Below are positions 9,274 to 18,847 of a DNA stretch of 64,000 bases, piece after piece. Below the pieces are notes generated by a model. It was not told where the DNA came from. It saw only the letters and a list, made by a program, of their open reading frames with translations, and did no database searches. The DNA lies in the NCBI RefSeq assembly GCF_048595595.1, contig NZ_CP184347.1; one strand, written 5' to 3'. Every line of letters begins with the position of its first letter. Position 1 is the stretch's first letter. The position numbers were made by a program, and so were the translations under genes. This stretch comes from Bacteroides pyogenes_A (GTDB taxonomy: Bacteria; Bacteroidota; Bacteroidia; Bacteroidales; Bacteroidaceae).

Positions 9274-9304
9274 TTGGGGTTTAGCGCTCTTTTCCGTATT
9301 TTTG
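9274..9304 (+). promoter_or_regulatory. Promoter of the hybrid two-component regulator gene
   Basis: A TTG core at 9274-9276 is followed after 20 nt by TATTTTTG at 9297-9304, which matches the Bacteroides -33/-7 arrangement. Transcription would begin near 9310. This places the possible TTG start at 9302 upstream of the transcript and supports ATG 9329 as the start codon. Confidence 0.6.
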
Positions 9305-9328
9305 CTTTTAAAAAATGCCCTGCCCTCA

Positions 9329-12300
9329 ATGAAAGCACGAATACGACTATTTTTATGGTTCCAATGCTGCATACTCTCTCTTTATGCAGACCGACTGCCT
9401 TACTATCATATCAAACAACTCTCTATCAGAGAGGGACTTCCCTCTTCCGTAACATCGCTGTACGACGACCAAAACGGAGCATTATGGATAGGAACTACAC
9501 AAGGCGTATACCGTTTTAACGGGACAAGAATAAAGAAGTATCCCCTGCCCGCCCCATTGCGGCAAGGCACGCACTACATAAGCAAGATTCAAGGAGACAA
9601 TCAAAACCGGACATGGGTATTCACCACAAAAGGAGTCAGTTACCATGAAAAGGGGCAAGACTCGCTCCGGACGCTTCTTTACCGAAGACGGGGAGTGAAG
9701 GCTTCCACACTGCTTGCCGATGGCGACGAAGTAATAATCCCTACCACAGACACCTTATTGACATACAGTAAGGATCTGTCGCTTACGAAGACATTGCCAC
9801 TCAAATCGTCCGGCACATATATCTTCGAGCTGCTTCGGTACGACACACGGCATTATCTGGCGCTGACCTCCCGGTGGGAGCTCAAAATAATCGATAAATA
9901 TACAGGGGAGTTAACCTCCGCACCTTTTTCGGAGTCGACAAACGTATACTGCCTGTATCAAGACAACGAAAAGAGTTACTGGATATCCTACTACGGCAAA
10001 GGGGTGAAACGCTATGGGCAAGCTGGGAAGTTGCTTGCCGAATATCATACAGGAAACTCGGATCTGAGCAATGATATTGTGCTGGATATCAAAGAGTGGG
10101 ACAAAAGCATCTGGCTGGCAACAGACGGGGGCGGAGTAAATGTGATTTATCCCGAAACAGGAGAAGTGGAAGTACTTTCCACCCAAACGAACCGGGATTT
10201 CCCCGCCAACTCAGTGGCCTGCCTGCTCCGAAGCGACAATCACATGTGGATAGGCATGGTGCGTGAAGGCGTATTGGGTGTGGAGAAAGGTTTCATTACC
10301 ACTTATACCACTTCAGTCCCGAACCAACCATCGGGACTATCTGAGAAATGTCCGCTCTACTTATGGGAAGATACAGACGGAACGATATGGATCGGAACGG
10401 ACGGAGGAGGGATTAACCGGTTCGACCCCGACACGGAGCTATTCACCCACTATCCCCGGACTTTCGGTGAAAAAATCGTATCGATCTGCCCGCTGACGGA
10501 AAGTACGTTGTTGGTATCCAGCTTCAGCAAAGGACTTTACCTGTTCAACAAAAAGACGGGAGATTACCGCCGGTTCGTTTTTCCCGACCGGAGCATCGAA
10601 GAGAAACTGGTGGGAAGCGGTTCTCCCATCAACCTGAGAGTGAACTCGAAAAAAGAGATTGAGTTGTATGGAAGTTCCGTATACCGCTACCTCCCCTCCG
10701 AACACCGCATGGAGCCGATTATTGTAAATCTGAAACCTCTCAACACATCGTGGGTATACATAGGTGACCACCGCTCGAATCCCTTATTTCATGACCGAAG
10801 CAAAGTATTCCGGCATAACGTGAGCACGAAACAGTTTGAAATGGTATTCTACGAAAAAGACAATCAGATAATGGCGGCAGACCTCGATTCTTCCGGTATT
10901 CTCTGGATAGCCGGACCGAACGGGGTAAGTCGTATTCATCCGGACAACGGACAAAAAGAAGACATCAAACTGCCTGATGGAAACGATGTCATTACCTCGC
11001 TTATAGCAGATCGTGACGGAGTGATATGGATGGGATCGCTGGGAGTGGTATATGCTTACGACTCGAAAAAGAATCATTTCATTATTTACAGCGAAATGGA
11101 TGGAGTGCTTCCCAACGATTTCCTGTCGAAACCGGTATTGGAAACTGCCGACGGCAATATCTATATGGGGGGCTCGGAAGGTTTGCTGCGTATTAACAAA
11201 CCGCTCCGTCCATCAACCGGTTTACAACTTGCCGCCCCGGTGCTCCAGGAGGTATTTCTCGACGGTGCGGCAGTAGCACCATCTCTTAAGTTACGGGTTC
11301 CCCACCATTTCTCCTCGCTGGATATTCATGTGCAGTTGAAAGGTGCGGATGTATTCCGCAAACGCATCTTCCGTTTCCGCATCAAAGGACTCAACGACGA
11401 ATACATAGAAACAGCGCAACCCTTCCTAAGCCTTCACACCCTTCCTCCGGGCGATTACCGGATTACGACACAGTGTACACAGAACGACGGCAGTTGGAGT
11501 GAAGAATCCGCTTTGCTCGATTTCGAAGTACTGCCTCCCTGGTGGAAGCAAATCTGGTTTATCGCCCTCTGTATCGGAGGGGGCATATTGCTGCTGGTTG
11601 CTCTCATCCATATTCACAACCGGCGAATGAAACATAAGTTGCAGGAAGAAGAGCGGAAAATATACAAAGAGAAAGTACGCGCACTTATCAATATCAACCA
11701 CGAACTTCGCACACCGCTGACACTCATATACAGTCCCCTGAAGCAATTGCTCAACAGCCGCCGGATTCCCCGCGAACAACAGATCAAGGTACAGAGCGCA
11801 TTCAAACAGGCGCGCCAGATGAAGAACATCATCGACATGATTCTGAACATGCGCAAAATGGAAGTGGAGGAAAACATACTGCGCATGTCGTCGACGGCTT
11901 TGAATGACTGGATCAGAGCTATTCTGGAAGATTTCCGGGAAGAGTTCTCCATGCGCGAAATCACGTTGGGTTTTGAGCCCGACGAGAATATAGAAGAGAT
12001 GTATTTCGACCGCAACCAATGCGAAATCATCATCAATAATCTGCTGACGAATGCATATAAATTCAGCGAAGAACATTCTACGGTGACGGTCTCCACACAT
12101 CTTGAAGAGGAAGGGAAGTACATCCGCATAGCCGTGAAGGACGAGGGTGAAGGACTACGGGAAGAAGAAATCGGACATCTCTTCACCCGCTTCTATCAAG
12201 GGCAGCACAACATACAAGGGTCAGGTATCGGATTATCGTATGCCAAGCAGTTGGTGGAAATGCACGGAGGAAGCATCGGGGCGAAGAACAACGAAGGAAA

Positions 12301-13201
12301 AGGAGCTTGCTTCTTCTTTACCCTACCTTACCGTCGGGAGAGCACTCACATCAAGTCAGTTCCTCAGGCTTATCTCAACGCTGTAGCGCCTCCCGAAGAA
12401 GAGCAACAAGTAAGAATACACAACGGTTCCGACAATCAAGAGAAGTTTCACTCCATCCTTATTGTGGAAGACGACCGAGATTTGTGCAATTACCTCATCT
12501 GTCACCTTCAATCTATCTTCAAAGAAGTATACGAGGCCCATGACGGTATAGAAGCGTTGCCTATCATCGCTTCAAGAACTCCCCAACTGGTGTTGAGCGA
12601 TGTACGAATGTCCCGGATGAACGGATTCGAGTTATGTCGGTACATCAAGCAAAAACCGGAAATGAACTATATTCCCGTAATTCTTCTCACTTCGTGCGTT
12701 GACGACGCCGGGATGGAAGAGGCATTCAAACTAGGCGCGGAGGCTTATGTAACCAAGCCTTTCGATATGGATCTACTCCTCATACAGATACAGAACATCC
12801 TGAAAAATCAAAAAATCGTCAAAAAGCATTATGCGACCATAGATATACCGGAAAAGGAAAGAGAAGAGCTTATTCCTGCCGACGAGCATTTCATTATACA
12901 ACTCAATCGTATTATCAATGAAAACATCGGAAACGGAGAGATGGATGTCAACTTCATAGCCCGGCAAATGGGAATGAGCAGGGCATCATTATATAACAAG
13001 ACCAAAAGAATGATGAAAACGGGTGTCAACGAACACATCATCAAGTGCCGCATGGAGCATGCTTGCCGGCTATTGGAAACCACCCATCTCAGCATCAATG
13101 ATGTTGCCGAACAATGTGGATTCCGGCACTCGCGCAACTTCAGTACGCTGTTCAAAAACACTTTTGGGGAAAGTCCCTCCCAGTACAGGCGAAAGGACTG
13201 A
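9329..13201 (+). CDS. Hybrid two-component system regulator (HTCS), sensor kinase-response regulator-AraC in one chain
   Basis: This is a 1290-residue one-protein signalling system. A signal peptide (1-20, RLFLWFQCCILSLYA) leads to a periplasmic sensor made of two-component propeller repeats (WIGTTQGVYRFNG, WIGTDGGGINRFDPD, WMGSLGVVYAYDS) and a Y_Y_Y domain (about 665-735). A membrane helix (about 742-763) is followed by HisKA with phospho-acceptor His791 (NINHELRTPLTLI), HATPase (NNLLTNAYKF, GSGIGLSYAKQL), a receiver domain with Asp1091 (LSDVRMSRMNGFEL) and a C-terminal AraC-type DNA-binding domain (about 1190-1290). Such proteins bind glycan fragments in the periplasm and activate nearby sugar-uptake operons. 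Here the next genes are an ECF sigma/FecR-controlled SusCD set, so its target is not obvious. Confidence 0.96.
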   Translation: MKARIRLFLWFQCCILSLYADRLPYYHIKQLSIREGLPSSVTSLYDDQNGALWIGTTQGVYRFNGTRIKKYPLPAPLRQGTHYISKIQGDNQNRTWVFTTKGVSYHEKGQDSLRTLLYRRRGVKASTLLADGDEVIIPTTDTLLTYSKDLSLTKTLPLKSSGTYIFELLRYDTRHYLALTSRWELKIIDKYTGELTSAPFSESTNVYCLYQDNEKSYWISYYGKGVKRYGQAGKLLAEYHTGNSDLSNDIVLDIKEWDKSIWLATDGGGVNVIYPETGEVEVLSTQTNRDFPANSVACLLRSDNHMWIGMVREGVLGVEKGFITTYTTSVPNQPSGLSEKCPLYLWEDTDGTIWIGTDGGGINRFDPDTELFTHYPRTFGEKIVSICPLTESTLLVSSFSKGLYLFNKKTGDYRRFVFPDRSIEEKLVGSGSPINLRVNSKKEIELYGSSVYRYLPSEHRMEPIIVNLKPLNTSWVYIGDHRSNPLFHDRSKVFRHNVSTKQFEMVFYEKDNQIMAADLDSSGILWIAGPNGVSRIHPDNGQKEDIKLPDGNDVITSLIADRDGVIWMGSLGVVYAYDSKKNHFIIYSEMDGVLPNDFLSKPVLETADGNIYMGGSEGLLRINKPLRPSTGLQLAAPVLQEVFLDGAAVAPSLKLRVPHHFSSLDIHVQLKGADVFRKRIFRFRIKGLNDEYIETAQPFLSLHTLPPGDYRITTQCTQNDGSWSEESALLDFEVLPPWWKQIWFIALCIGGGILLLVALIHIHNRRMKHKLQEEERKIYKEKVRALININHELRTPLTLIYSPLKQLLNSRRIPREQQIKVQSAFKQARQMKNIIDMILNMRKMEVEENILRMSSTALNDWIRAILEDFREEFSMREITLGFEPDENIEEMYFDRNQCEIIINNLLTNAYKFSEEHSTVTVSTHLEEEGKYIRIAVKDEGEGLREEEIGHLFTRFYQGQHNIQGSGIGLSYAKQLVEMHGGSIGAKNNEGKGACFFFTLPYRRESTHIKSVPQAYLNAVAPPEEEQQVRIHNGSDNQEKFHSILIVEDDRDLCNYLICHLQSIFKEVYEAHDGIEALPIIASRTPQLVLSDVRMSRMNGFELCRYIKQKPEMNYIPVILLTSCVDDAGMEEAFKLGAEAYVTKPFDMDLLLIQIQNILKNQKIVKKHYATIDIPEKEREELIPADEHFIIQLNRIINENIGNGEMDVNFIARQMGMSRASLYNKTKRMMKTGVNEHIIKCRMEHACRLLETTHLSINDVAEQCGFRHSRNFSTLFKNTFGESPSQYRRKD

Positions 13202-13261
13202 TTCCACGCTCCCCTGTTCGCGACAAACGCTCCGACCGCCGGGACGAGATCGAATAACCGG

Positions 13262-13295
13262 TCTCTTCGAGAGCAGTCGAGCGCTCTCGGAGAGA
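13262..13295 (+). terminator. Strong hairpin after the HTCS gene
   Basis: Bases 13262-13274 (TCTCTTCGAGAGC) pair with 13283-13295 in a 13-bp stem with one G-U pair and an 8-nt loop, 60 nt after the stop codon. There is no run of T after the stem, so it may end or stabilise the transcript rather than act as a classic intrinsic terminator. Confidence 0.5.
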
Positions 13296-13363
13296 GATTC
13301 GTTTCCCACGTCGGGAGGGGGATAAGCTGGTAAACAAATCATGTTCAGCCTAAACGGGCGCAA

Positions 13364-13398
13364 TTGTTTTTAAAATAAAAACAAAAATATTACTTTTG
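13364..13398 (+). promoter_or_regulatory. Promoter of the second ECF sigma gene
   Basis: TTG at 13364-13366 is followed by TACTTTTG at 13391-13398, an exact TAnnTTTG match. The spacer is 24 nt, longer than usual. The predicted leader of about 35 nt contains no ATG, which supports the TTG start at 13439. Confidence 0.5.
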
Positions 13399-13438
13399 CA
13401 CACACCCTCAATAAATCAAATAAAAGACATTCGGAGTA

Positions 13439-13942
13439 TTGGAAAAAGAGATTGAGTTTGAGCAATTTTTTAAGGGAAATTATTCTCGTTTCTACTATTT
13501 TGCTCTTCAAATGATAGAAGACAGAGAGGTATGCCGCGACATCGTGAGCGATGCCTTCGAACATACATGGAAGATCTTCTGCCAGAAAGAGCAGTTCAAT
13601 GCCACCGGTTACATGTACTCGCTAGTACGGAACAAATGCATCGACTACATCCGGCATGAAACGGCTAAAGCGCGATATGCGGATCTATACATGCACATGT
13701 ACGGCGAAGAGTTCGAAGAGGACAACGCATGCGAAGAAACAGAGCAACAGATCTCGCAAATCTACCGTGTGCTGGAAGAACTTACCCCCAAAACTCGCAG
13801 AATTCTGAAGATGTGCTACTTCCAGCGAAAGACATACAGTCAGACGGCCGGCGAACTGGGCATTAGCGTGAGCGCTGTACGGAAACACATCGTCAACGCA
13901 TTGAAGACGTTTAGGGCGGCAATTGCTAAAAAAGACAAATAA
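13439..13942 (+). CDS. ECF-type RNA polymerase sigma factor, TTG start
   Basis: This is a 167-residue ECF sigma factor. Region 2 starts almost at the N-terminus (FEQFFKGNYSRFYYFALQMI, then DIVSDAFEHTWKIF). Region 4 is at LTPKTRRILKMCYFQRKTYS with the helix-turn-helix ISVSAVRKHIVNAL. The start is read as TTG because the only later ATG (13511) would remove half of region 2. A purine-rich CGGAG stretch ends 4 nt before it. It is followed by a FecR gene after 54 nt and then STN-SusC and SusD, mirroring the system at 712-6495 but in the opposite orientation. It should drive the susC operon when freed by FecR. Confidence 0.92.
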   Translation: MEKEIEFEQFFKGNYSRFYYFALQMIEDREVCRDIVSDAFEHTWKIFCQKEQFNATGYMYSLVRNKCIDYIRHETAKARYADLYMHMYGEEFEEDNACEETEQQISQIYRVLEELTPKTRRILKMCYFQRKTYSQTAGELGISVSAVRKHIVNALKTFRAAIAKKDK

Positions 13943-13996
13943 ACAGTATATAAAAAGAATTTAATACGATATATAATAAACGGACTATCAGAAGCG

Positions 13997-15223
13997 ATGA
14001 ACAGGAAAGAAGATAAGTTGGAACAAGCAGTCAGGTCGATGGAAGAAGGCAAACAGCTGTCGGACGAAGAACTCAGCCTGTTGGCCGGAGACAAGGAGCT
14101 CATACGTGCCTGTCGGGAACTACAAAGCTGCAAGAATGCCCTCATGCGCCGATACGACAGCAACGCCCCCGATGTGGAAAAGGAATGGGAGACGTTCCGC
14201 TTCAGAAAGCATCGGATTCGACCTTCAGCTACACGCCCTGCCCCCTTCCCAAACCAGTCGTCCGCCCGCACTTCATCCGGAAAGAAAAAATCGTACCGCT
14301 TTTTGTGGGGCACGCTCACAGGCATGGCCGCATCTTTTCTCATCCTCCTTCTTTACACATGGCTATCCGGAATCTCTGCATCCAGACATGGGATTGTCAC
14401 CTTCGAAGCCATCGACAGCGTACAACAAGTGATGTTGCAAACTAGTACGGGAGAACGGATTCCTCTGGCACGGGAAACACACGAGGAGATGCTGAAAACA
14501 ATCGGCACTTCACTTATCAAAAAAGACACATTGGAACTTAACTACAGAAACAGAAACAGTCCAGAAGTGCCCCAAGAAGACATCGAAAGACACTGCCTTT
14601 TCACTCCTAGAGGAAAGGACTTCAAGATTACTCTCGCCGACGGCACCGTCGTCTGGATAAATGCGGAAAGCTGCTTGGAATATCCCTTGCAGTTTGCCGG
14701 CAAAAACAGGATAGTACACCTCGAAGGCGAGGCTTATTTCAAAGTGGCTAGAAACAACGAATGCCCGTTCATCATCCGTACAGACCGCATGCAGATACAA
14801 GTATTAGGGACGGAGCTGAATGTGCGCAACTACACATCCCACGACTCTCACGTAACCCTCGTCAGCGGCCAAGTGAAAGTCAGCGACAGCAAAAACCGGG
14901 ACAATGCAGTCTGCCTGAAACCCGGTGAAGACGCTCAATGGCGCGAGCATGAGGCCTTTGTAGTAAAGACTGTCGATACAGACATCTATACTTATTGGAA
15001 AGACGGATACTTCTATTTCGACAATGCCCCCCTGGTGGATGTAACACGAGAACTCGGACGCTGGTATAACATAAACGTCGTATTCGAGAATAAAGATTTG
15101 ATGAATATGCATGTCCGATATTTCTGCGTACGCAATCAAACGTTAGAACGCGCAATCAGCCTGCTGAACCGCATGAAAAAGATTCATGCCACCCTGAATG
15201 GAAACACCGTATATATCCGATAA
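13997..15223 (+). CDS. FecR-family anti-sigma factor
   Basis: This is a 408-residue membrane anti-sigma factor. The first 100 residues are cytoplasmic and charged (sigma binding). A single membrane segment follows at about 97-118 (WGTLTGMAASFLILLLYTWL), then a periplasmic FecR domain (about 195-300, FTPRGKDFKITLADGTVVWI and IVHLEGEAYFKVARNNECPF) and a C-terminal DUF4974-like domain ending at residue 408 (LVDVTRELGRWYNINVVFEN). It lies directly between the ECF sigma gene and the STN-bearing SusC gene, its presumed partners. The N-terminal half is more hydrophilic and slightly longer than in the 4619-5767 relative, otherwise the two are of the same build. Confidence 0.93.
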   Translation: MNRKEDKLEQAVRSMEEGKQLSDEELSLLAGDKELIRACRELQSCKNALMRRYDSNAPDVEKEWETFRFRKHRIRPSATRPAPFPNQSSARTSSGKKKSYRFLWGTLTGMAASFLILLLYTWLSGISASRHGIVTFEAIDSVQQVMLQTSTGERIPLARETHEEMLKTIGTSLIKKDTLELNYRNRNSPEVPQEDIERHCLFTPRGKDFKITLADGTVVWINAESCLEYPLQFAGKNRIVHLEGEAYFKVARNNECPFIIRTDRMQIQVLGTELNVRNYTSHDSHVTLVSGQVKVSDSKNRDNAVCLKPGEDAQWREHEAFVVKTVDTDIYTYWKDGYFYFDNAPLVDVTRELGRWYNINVVFENKDLMNMHVRYFCVRNQTLERAISLLNRMKKIHATLNGNTVYIR

Positions 15224-15421
15224 ACCACCCCCAATACTCTGGCCTTGCCTACATACAAGCGCTTTCGATACGAATGTATCCCTTTCTTCAAATCACAAAC
15301 TCCAATTGCCTGCCTCCTCTCTAAAGATGATTTTGAGAAAAAAATCACTTTCAGGGGTGCCTTATTGTTAGAGGATTCCGATTTAAGTATAAAACTCTAA
15401 TTTATATAATGTGAATAGCTT

Positions 15422-18400
15422 ATGAAAAAGTTTTCAGTTATTTTCATTTTAGCTTTCCTTATTACTCATCTCTACCCGCTCGCAATAATTGCCCAGGAAG
15501 AGAAAGGCAGGGAAATAATGCTTGAAGTGAAAAACGAGCGACTCCCCCAAGTGTTCAAACGCTTGGAGAAGGTGACAGGCTACAAAATCATGTTCATCAC
15601 AGAAGATGTGAACAAATTTGGCGTAAATGGGACAATTCGTGCAAAGGACATCCACGATGCCATGAAACAAATCATTGGCAACAAACCACTGGAGTACATT
15701 ATCGACAAACAGTTTATCACGGTGACACTGAAAGAGACCGACCGCACGACAGAATCTCGACAGGAAGAGACCATCAAAGTTCAAGGAAAAGTGGTAGACG
15801 AGAATGGGTTTCCCGTGCCGGGAGTAAATATCAGAATCCATGGCACAAAACAGGGAACCATGACCAATCTTGATGGGCGGTATACAGTAAAGGTAAAACC
15901 GGACGACGTACTTAACTTCTCGTTCATAGGCTATAGAACCGAACAAATACCCGTCAAAGGAAAAGCTACAATAAACCTGAATCTGGAGCCCTCTTCGAAA
16001 AATCTGGATGAAGTTACAGTCGTAGCTTTCGGTTCACAGAAGAAAGAAAGCGTAGTATCTTCCATTGCCACTATACGCCCCGGCGAACTGAAGACCTCAA
16101 GCAGTGATTTAACCTCAAGTTTCGCAGGGAAAATACCCGGAATGATTGCCTGGCAAACCGGCGGGCTTCCGGGAGCCTTGACCGAAGATGAGATGAACAC
16201 CAAATTCTATGTACGCGGTATTACTTCATTCCAATCTAATGCCAACTCCGACCCGCTGATATTGATCGACGGAGTAGAATCCTCGAAGCTAGAGCTATCG
16301 CGTCTGGCAGTAGAAGATATCGAATCTTTCAGCGTATTGAAAGATGCCTCAGCAACAGCAATGTATGGCGCACGCGGTGCCAATGGAGTGATTCTCGTCA
16401 CTACCAAGAAAGGAGAAGAAGGAAGTGTCTATACAACTGCACGCTATGAGATCGTTATCGGCAAACCGACACAAGAGATAGACGTAGTTCCCCCCATCAC
16501 TTATATGAAAATGTATAACCAAGCTATCATGGGACGTTCCAATGCCGGAACTCCCAAATATAGCGTGGAGCATATCAATCGTACGGCTTCCGGCAGATAT
16601 CCATCTTGGGTTTATCCAACCAATGACTGGTATGACATTCTTTTTAAAGAACAGAGCGTCAACCATCGTGCCGGTGCCACCATCCGGGGCGGTTCGAAGG
16701 TGATACAATATTATGCTTCTATCAATTATAACAGAGATCAGGGAATGTTGAAATCCGACAAACTGAACGACTTTGACTGCAATATCACTAACAATCAGGT
16801 GGGTTTCCGTACCAATCTGAATATTAACTTGACTTCAGGCATACGATTAGTGATCAACTCGTCCACTAATATAGATAAATATCATGGACCTGTGACCGAC
16901 CAATCTGCCGCCTATTCGTATGCTTTTAACGCGTCGCCGGTAGACTTTGCTCCCATATATCCTGCTGATGCGAACTATAGTTGGCCACATATTCGTTTCG
17001 GCACAACAGCTACCGGAGCCATCAACCCTTACATGCTAAACCAGCAAGGCTATAAAGAACGTACTCGCTATTCCACCACCAATAAAGCGGAATATATCCA
17101 CAACCTAAGCTCGCTGGTAAAAGGATTGGAAGTACGCTTAATTGCTTCCTATGTTCAGTCAGGTTATTACGACAATACATTTACCACTAGTCCTTATAAG
17201 TATTATTTAAAAAAATATGATTTTGAAACCGGGAAGCATACCTTGGCAGGAGTAGGAAACGCGATGGCTTCGAAAACGCTTCGAGTGGGTGGGAACAACA
17301 ACTCCACAGACACCCGTGCCACTTATGAGGGAAGAGTTTATCATACGGCTGCCTGGGGAGAGCACCAAACTTCATTGACAGGAGTGATTCAGGCATACGA
17401 ACGCACGTTTACTCCCATATCATCAGTTTTAAACGGAATGCCTCAACGCAATTTGACCTATTCGGCACGTGGGGCATACGGATATAAAGACCGTTATTTT
17501 GGTGAAATCAGTGTCGGCTATAACGGTTCCGAACGTTTTGCAGAAGGCAACCGCATGGGAGTCTTCCCTGCCTTGGGAGCAGCATGGGTGGCTTCCAATG
17601 AAAAATGGATGCATCCGACTTCAAGTTGGCTTTCTTTTTTAAAACTCCGCTTTTCGTGGGGTAAGGTAGGTAACGACGGCATCATATCCACTCCACGTTA
17701 TGTGTACTTGCAAGACATCGGCTCAACCAGTTCAGGTACAGCAAAAGATGTAGAAGCCTATAAGACGGCAGGATCAATATCTCGCAAGATTGTAAATTTC
17801 TACGGAGACAATAATATCCAGTGGGAAATAGCTGAACAAGCCAATTTAGGCATTGAAGCCAAATTTTTCAAAGGACTACTGGAAGTACAGGCAGACCTCT
17901 ACCAGGAATTTCGTCACAACATCCTATCTAAACGTTATGTAATTCCGGCAAACGTAGGTATAGAAGTACCTCCGCTAGATAACATAGGCAAAACTCGTTC
18001 ACGCGGAATTGATATTTCGGCTAAAATACAACATCAGTTCAACAATGATTTCTGGATGATATTAAACGCCACCGCCACTTATAATAAAGTCATTTATAAA
18101 GAAATCGAAGAAGCTACCAACAAGCCAATCTGGCAACGTATGGTAGGCAAGGAAATTCATCAGGCTGTAGGATATATCGCCGAAGGAGTATTCCGCGACC
18201 AAGCAGAAATCGACAATTCTCCCAGACAAGATGGCGATGTAATGCCAGGAGATATCAAGTACCGTGACTTAAATGGTGACGGAGTGATTACTGTGGCAGA
18301 TGCCACTTACATCGGCTATCCGGAGACTCCACGAATGATTTATGGATTCAGTGGCTTCCTGAATTACAAGAACTTCGAGTTCAGTTTCGCATTTCAAGGC

Positions 18401-18838
18401 TCTGGCAAACGTACTTTCTTCATAAATCCGAAGTCTATTTCCCCTTTCTATGGCGATCATGCTATGCTGACAGCTATTTATGAAGATCATTGGTCGGAAT
18501 ATAATATGACTTCAAAACCATTCTGGCCTCGCCTTTCTCCCAAGAATATCATTTCTCATAATCCACAAGAAGACTGGTATAGCGGAGCCGAAGTACGTAA
18601 AAGCACCTATTTCATGCGCGAATGCAGTTTCTTACGCTGCACTTCCCTTCAGTTAGCGTACAATCTGCCTAAAAAGCTGCTTCACAATTGGAAGATGCAG
18701 AATATAAAGTTCTTTATCAGCGCAAACAATCCTTTCTGTTTTACAAACTTCAAAATATGGGATGTTGAATTGGGCGAGAACGGATTCAATTATCCTATTC
18801 AGAAGACCTGTTCTATGGGATTAAATATTAGATTCTAA
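15422..18838 (+). CDS. SusC/RagA TonB-dependent transporter with STN domain
   Basis: This is a 1138-residue outer-membrane transporter. It has a signal peptide (1-24), an STN domain (about 30-100, IMLEVKNERLPQVFKRLEKV), a CarboxypepD_reg-like domain (about 118-200, GKVVDENGFPVPGVNIRIHG), a plug with DEVTVVAFGSQKKESVVSSI and DASATAMYGARGANGVILVT, and a barrel ending in GLNIRF. The STN domain pairs it with the FecR protein encoded 198 nt upstream. A SusD gene follows after 9 nt. A calcium-binding-like loop DLNGDGVITVADATYIGYP is present, as in many SusC barrels. The 198-bp leader before it should hold the ECF-dependent promoter. No TAnnTTTG box was found there, which fits control by an alternative sigma factor. 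Confidence 0.95.
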   Translation: MKKFSVIFILAFLITHLYPLAIIAQEEKGREIMLEVKNERLPQVFKRLEKVTGYKIMFITEDVNKFGVNGTIRAKDIHDAMKQIIGNKPLEYIIDKQFITVTLKETDRTTESRQEETIKVQGKVVDENGFPVPGVNIRIHGTKQGTMTNLDGRYTVKVKPDDVLNFSFIGYRTEQIPVKGKATINLNLEPSSKNLDEVTVVAFGSQKKESVVSSIATIRPGELKTSSSDLTSSFAGKIPGMIAWQTGGLPGALTEDEMNTKFYVRGITSFQSNANSDPLILIDGVESSKLELSRLAVEDIESFSVLKDASATAMYGARGANGVILVTTKKGEEGSVYTTARYEIVIGKPTQEIDVVPPITYMKMYNQAIMGRSNAGTPKYSVEHINRTASGRYPSWVYPTNDWYDILFKEQSVNHRAGATIRGGSKVIQYYASINYNRDQGMLKSDKLNDFDCNITNNQVGFRTNLNINLTSGIRLVINSSTNIDKYHGPVTDQSAAYSYAFNASPVDFAPIYPADANYSWPHIRFGTTATGAINPYMLNQQGYKERTRYSTTNKAEYIHNLSSLVKGLEVRLIASYVQSGYYDNTFTTSPYKYYLKKYDFETGKHTLAGVGNAMASKTLRVGGNNNSTDTRATYEGRVYHTAAWGEHQTSLTGVIQAYERTFTPISSVLNGMPQRNLTYSARGAYGYKDRYFGEISVGYNGSERFAEGNRMGVFPALGAAWVASNEKWMHPTSSWLSFLKLRFSWGKVGNDGIISTPRYVYLQDIGSTSSGTAKDVEAYKTAGSISRKIVNFYGDNNIQWEIAEQANLGIEAKFFKGLLEVQADLYQEFRHNILSKRYVIPANVGIEVPPLDNIGKTRSRGIDISAKIQHQFNNDFWMILNATATYNKVIYKEIEEATNKPIWQRMVGKEIHQAVGYIAEGVFRDQAEIDNSPRQDGDVMPGDIKYRDLNGDGVITVADATYIGYPETPRMIYGFSGFLNYKNFEFSFAFQGSGKRTFFINPKSISPFYGDHAMLTAIYEDHWSEYNMTSKPFWPRLSPKNIISHNPQEDWYSGAEVRKSTYFMRECSFLRCTSLQLAYNLPKKLLHNWKMQNIKFFISANNPFCFTNFKIWDVELGENGFNYPIQKTCSMGLNIRF

Positions 18839-18847
18839 AAGCAATGC

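Larger units (their letters stand above)
8952..9328. other. 377-bp divergent intergenic region
   Basis: This lies between the start of the minus-strand ABC exporter gene and the start of the plus-strand regulator gene. It holds the exporter -7 element (8979-8986), the 69-bp-spaced repeat pair (9066-9164) and the regulator promoter (9274-9304). Nothing else was supported. Confidence 0.6.

Noticed and set aside
9055..9519. 154-residue plus-strand gene before the HTCS
   Set aside because: It consists of the 69-bp repeat and then runs into the HTCS gene in another frame.
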